In this document: in pieces, positions 4,651 to 6,999 of the stretch | Layout: each line of letters starts with the position of its first letter | Position numbering within the stretch: the first letter of the stretch is position 1 | Origin: Microbacterium sp. | Lineage (GTDB): Bacteria > Actinomycetota > Actinomycetes > Actinomycetales > Microbacteriaceae | Assembly (NCBI GenBank): GCA_031286555.1 | Contig: JAITUD010000119.1 | Coordinates: forward strand, 1 to 6,999 | Direction: 5' to 3' | Length of the DNA: 6,999 nucleotides | Made by a program: the position numbers and the translations under genes | The notes under the pieces: model-generated | What the model saw: only the letters and a program-made list of their open reading frames with translations | Told to the model about the DNA's origin: nothing | Databases searched by the model: none

Positions 4651-5589
4651 GTGAACGACCCGACACAGCCGCTGTCTCCGTACCGCGCGATCGATCGTGC
4701 GGAGTGGTCGCGACTCGCGGCCGGACTCGACCAGCCGCTCACCGAGACCGAGGTCGTCGAGCTCCGCGGCATCGGCGACCGGCTGGACCTCACCGAGGTC
4801 CGTGAGGTGTATCTGCCGCTGAGCCGGCTGCTCAGCCTGTACGCCACCTCGTCGAAGGGATTGGGTGCGGCGACCAGCGCGTTCCTGCAGGAACCCGACT
4901 CGACGACGCCGTTCGTGGTCGGTGTGGCGGGTTCCGTGGCGGTGGGCAAATCGACCATCGCCCGCCTGCTGCGCGAGCTGATGAGCCGCTGGCCGGGCAC
5001 CCCGCGCGTCGAACTCGTCACCACCGACGGATTCCTCTATCCGAACGCGGAACTCGAACGGCGCGGCCTGATGGACCGAAAGGGCTTCCCCGAGTCCTAC
5101 GACCGCCGCGCGCTGCTGTCGTTCCTCACCGAGGTCAAGAGCGGCGCGGCCGAGGTGCGCGCCCCGTTCTACTCGCACATGCGGTACGACATCATTCCGG
5201 ATGCCACGGTCGTGGTGCGCCGGCCCGACGTCGTGATCGTCGAGGGACTGAACGTGCTGCAGCCGCCGCCCGCGCCGAACGACGTCGCCGTCAGCGACCT
5301 GTTCGACTTCTCGATCTACGTCGACGCCGATCCCGCGCACATCGCGCAGTGGTACGTCGACCGGTTCCTCGCGCTGCGCAAGGGCGCGTTCACCAACCCG
5401 TCGTCGTACTTCAACGTGTTCGCGCACCTGACGGACGACGAGGCGGTGACCACCGCGATGGGGTACTGGAACGAGATCAACATGCCCAACCTGCTCGAGA
5501 ACGTGCTGCCCACCAGGCATCGCGCCACCCTCGTGCTGCGCAAGGGCGCCGACCACGCGGTGGAGAGGGTGCAGCTGCGGAAGGTGTGA
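4651..5589 (+). CDS. coaA: Type I pantothenate kinase
   Basis: 312 residues, close to the 316 of the E. coli enzyme. It catalyses ATP-dependent phosphorylation of pantothenate, the first and usually rate-limiting step of coenzyme A synthesis, in the cytosol. The P-loop GVAGSVAVGKST spans residues 91-102, with K100 contacting ATP phosphates. VTTDGFLYPN gives the catalytic aspartate D126. FYSHMRYDI gives H176, and R105 follows the P-loop. These two match positions that in E. coli (H177, R106) mediate feedback inhibition by CoA, so this enzyme is probably CoA-regulated too. VIVEGLNVLQ and SIYVDAD are further family signatures. The N-terminal segment SPYRAIDRAEWSRLA is also typical. Translation from GTG 4651 is supported by the -10 spacing. 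The gene is monocistronic as far as can be seen. It is separated from glmS by a repeat and a new promoter. Confidence 0.97.
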   Translation: MNDPTQPLSPYRAIDRAEWSRLAAGLDQPLTETEVVELRGIGDRLDLTEVREVYLPLSRLLSLYATSSKGLGAATSAFLQEPDSTTPFVVGVAGSVAVGKSTIARLLRELMSRWPGTPRVELVTTDGFLYPNAELERRGLMDRKGFPESYDRRALLSFLTEVKSGAAEVRAPFYSHMRYDIIPDATVVVRRPDVVIVEGLNVLQPPPAPNDVAVSDLFDFSIYVDADPAHIAQWYVDRFLALRKGAFTNPSSYFNVFAHLTDDEAVTTAMGYWNEINMPNLLENVLPTRHRATLVLRKGADHAVERVQLRKV

Positions 5590-5605
5590 CGCGCCCCGGC
5601 ATCCT

Positions 5606-5642
5606 GTTTCGGTCCCTGAGCGAGGGAGCTTGCGACCGAGAC
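5606..5642. repeat. Microbacteriaceae-type interspersed palindromic repeat
   Basis: GTTTCGGTC (5606-5614) and GACCGAGAC (5634-5642) pair over nine positions with a single G-T wobble, enclosing CCTGAGCGAGGGAGCTTGC. The wording GGTCCCTGAGCGAG...CGAGACGAAGGG resembles an element I recall between genes in many Microbacterium and related genomes. The hairpin begins 16 bases after the coaA stop and could also act as a transcription end or mRNA-stabilising structure, although no T-run follows. Structure is seen directly. Family membership is from memory. Confidence 0.65.
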
Positions 5643-5679
5643 GAAGGGTTGGTACGGAACCCTCGCAAAACCGCGCCCG

Positions 5680-5685
5680 TACCCT
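5680..5685 (+). promoter_or_regulatory. -10 box TACCCT for leaderless glmS mRNA
   Basis: TACCCT is followed by seven bases and the glmS ATG at 5693, with no Shine-Dalgarno. No sequence like the glmS ribozyme of Firmicutes is seen. The 5' end of the message would coincide with the start codon, leaving no room for a leader riboswitch. Confidence 0.55.
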
Positions 5686-5692
5686 GGTTCTC

Positions 5693-6999
5693 ATGTGTGG
5701 AATCGTCGGATACGTGGGCCCGCGGCCCAGCCAGGACATCCTGCTCGCCGGGCTCGCCCGTCTTGAATACCGCGGCTATGACTCCGCAGGCATCGCCGTG
5801 ATCGATGAGGCCGGCGAACTCGGCATGCGCAAGAAGGCCGGCAAGCTCGCCGTGCTGCGCGACTCGCTCGCCGACGCGCCGCTTCCGGAGGGCTCGACCG
5901 GCATCGGGCACACCCGGTGGGCGACCCACGGCGGCCCGACCGACGGCAACGCGCACCCGCATCTCGCCGATGACGGCAAGCTGGCTGTCATCCACAACGG
6001 CATCATCGAGAACTTCTCCGCGCTGCGCGCCGAGCTGGCCGAGGCCGGCGTGACCTTCCTGAGCGAGACCGACACTGAGGTCGCCGCCGCGCTGCTCGGC
6101 CAGGAGTACCGTCGCACCGGCGACCTGGCGACCGCGTTCCAGACCGTCGTCAATCGTCTGGACGGCGCGTTCACGCTGCTCGCGATGCACCAGGACCAGC
6201 CCGGCCTCGTGGTCGGCGCACGCCGCAACTCGCCGCTCGTGATCGGCCTGGGCGAGGGCGAGAACTTCCTCGGCTCCGATGTCGCCGCCTTCGTCGAGCA
6301 CACCCGCAGCGCGCTCGCGATCGGTCAGGACCAGATCGTCGCGATCACTCCTTCTTCGGTGACGGTGACGGACTTCGAGGGCAACGTCGTCGAGGCGCAG
6401 CCGTTCGAGGTGTCGTGGGACGCCGCTGCCGCCGAGAAGGGCGGATGGTCGTCGTTCATGGCCAAGGAGGTTGCCGAGCAGCCCGAGGCCGTCGCGAACA
6501 CCATCCGCGGCCGCATCCAGGAGGGCCAGGTCGTGATCCCCGAGCTGGAGGGCATGGACGCGCTCTTCACCGGCATCAACCGCGTGATCATCACCGCCTG
6601 CGGCACCGCGTCCTACGCCGCCCTGGTCGGAAAGTACGCCGTCGAGCAGTGGGCCCGCGTTCCTGTCGAGGTCGAGCTCGCGCACGAGTTCCGCTACCGC
6701 GACCCGGTGATCGGCGACGACACGCTGGTCGTCTCGATCAGTCAGTCCGGCGAGACCATGGACACGCTGATGGCGGTCAAGTACGCCCGTGAGCGCGGCG
6801 CCCGCACGCTGTCGATCTGCAACACCCAGGGCGCCACGATCCCGCGCGAATCGGATGCGGTCGTCTACACGCACGCGGGGCCCGAGGTCGCCGTCGCGTC
6901 GACCAAGGCGTTCTCGGCGCAGATCACCGCGCTGCTGCTGCTCGGCCTGCACATGGGTCGCGTGCGCGGCACGCACGCGGATGCCACCGCCGAGGTCTC
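5693..6999 (+). CDS. glmS: Glutamine-fructose-6-phosphate aminotransferase (isomerizing), 3' end cut
   Basis: 435 complete codons of a protein usually about 610 residues long. It makes glucosamine-6-phosphate from fructose-6-phosphate and glutamine, the entry to UDP-N-acetylglucosamine, peptidoglycan and other glycans. The N-terminal glutaminase half starts MCGIVGYVG, so Cys2 becomes the N-terminal nucleophile after methionine removal. It carries GHTRWATHGGPTDGNAHPH, HNGIIENF (101-108) and SETDTE. The first SIS sugar-isomerase domain follows with ITACGTASYAA (C303), HEFRYRD and SISQSGETMDT (SQSGET at 350-355), the phosphate-binding loop. STKAFSAQ lies near residue 404. The second SIS domain and the C-terminal tail, expected to hold the catalytic lysine, are outside the window. 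ATG 5693 is fixed because CGIVG must follow the initiator. No frameshift is seen. Confidence 0.97.
   Translation, partial: MCGIVGYVGPRPSQDILLAGLARLEYRGYDSAGIAVIDEAGELGMRKKAGKLAVLRDSLADAPLPEGSTGIGHTRWATHGGPTDGNAHPHLADDGKLAVIHNGIIENFSALRAELAEAGVTFLSETDTEVAAALLGQEYRRTGDLATAFQTVVNRLDGAFTLLAMHQDQPGLVVGARRNSPLVIGLGEGENFLGSDVAAFVEHTRSALAIGQDQIVAITPSSVTVTDFEGNVVEAQPFEVSWDAAAAEKGGWSSFMAKEVAEQPEAVANTIRGRIQEGQVVIPELEGMDALFTGINRVIITACGTASYAALVGKYAVEQWARVPVEVELAHEFRYRDPVIGDDTLVVSISQSGETMDTLMAVKYARERGARTLSICNTQGATIPRESDAVVYTHAGPEVAVASTKAFSAQITALLLLGLHMGRVRGTHADATAEV

Noticed and set aside
5643..5692. glmS leader ribozyme or riboswitch
   Set aside because: The available leader is short, lacks the glmS ribozyme core, and the -10 spacing predicts a message without a leader.
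4573..5739. Minus-strand open frame of 388 codons opposite coaA
   Set aside because: It is antisense to a clear coaA with all catalytic motifs. The translation has no family signature.
5477..6976. Minus-strand open frame of 499 codons
   Set aside because: It runs opposite glmS and the end of coaA. It is a by-product of high GC third positions, with a translation rich in arginine, aspartate and histidine and without domains, while glmS on the plus strand is unmistakable.

Overview
The window reads as chromosomal DNA of a high-GC actinobacterium, most likely a Microbacteriaceae member close to Microbacterium. This is inference from four things: third codon positions that are almost all G or C, frequent GTG starts, an excess of the hexamer GGATGC, and intergenic repeats of a type I associate with that family. 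The window contains eight genes. The first and last run off the edges. No RNA gene, CRISPR array, insertion sequence or phage gene is visible, and no stretch over 300 bases lacks a gene.

Left part (1-1655): two family-4-type (GT-B) glycosyltransferases are transcribed away from each other. The one on the minus strand is cut by the window edge. The region between them is unusually structured. It holds a perfect TATAAT, an 11-base direct repeat, and three consecutive small inverted repeats whose GGGG cores lie exactly 24 bases apart (447, 471, 495). This looks like the flank of a surface-polysaccharide locus extending to the left.

Middle part (1730-3855): a compact co-directional trio. It encodes a NTP_transf_5-like nucleotidyltransferase, a small PqqD-fold protein joined to it by an ATGA stop/start overlap, and a membrane protein that fuses a MauE/DoxX-like domain to a thioredoxin-like domain with CGSC. 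This combination is the best candidate for an uncharacterised system. The PqqD fold can act as a peptide-binding domain in RiPP pathways, the MauE/thioredoxin fusion suggests thiol-disulfide chemistry outside the membrane, and the neighbours are glycosyltransferases. No precursor peptide or maturase is visible in the window, so the function is open.

Right part (3844-6999): housekeeping genes. A type I signal peptidase (minus strand) overlaps the end of the MauE fusion gene tail to tail by 12 bases. Divergently from it come type I pantothenate kinase (coaA, CoA synthesis) and the start of glmS (glucosamine-6-phosphate synthase, which feeds UDP-GlcNAc and the cell wall). A Microbacteriaceae-type interspersed repeat separates coaA from glmS.

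A theme across the window is the spacing of a TAnnnT -10-like hexamer 6-7 bases upstream of the start codon, with no Shine-Dalgarno. It is seen at the nucleotidyltransferase, MauE-fusion, lepB, coaA and glmS genes, and predicts leaderless mRNAs for five of the eight genes.
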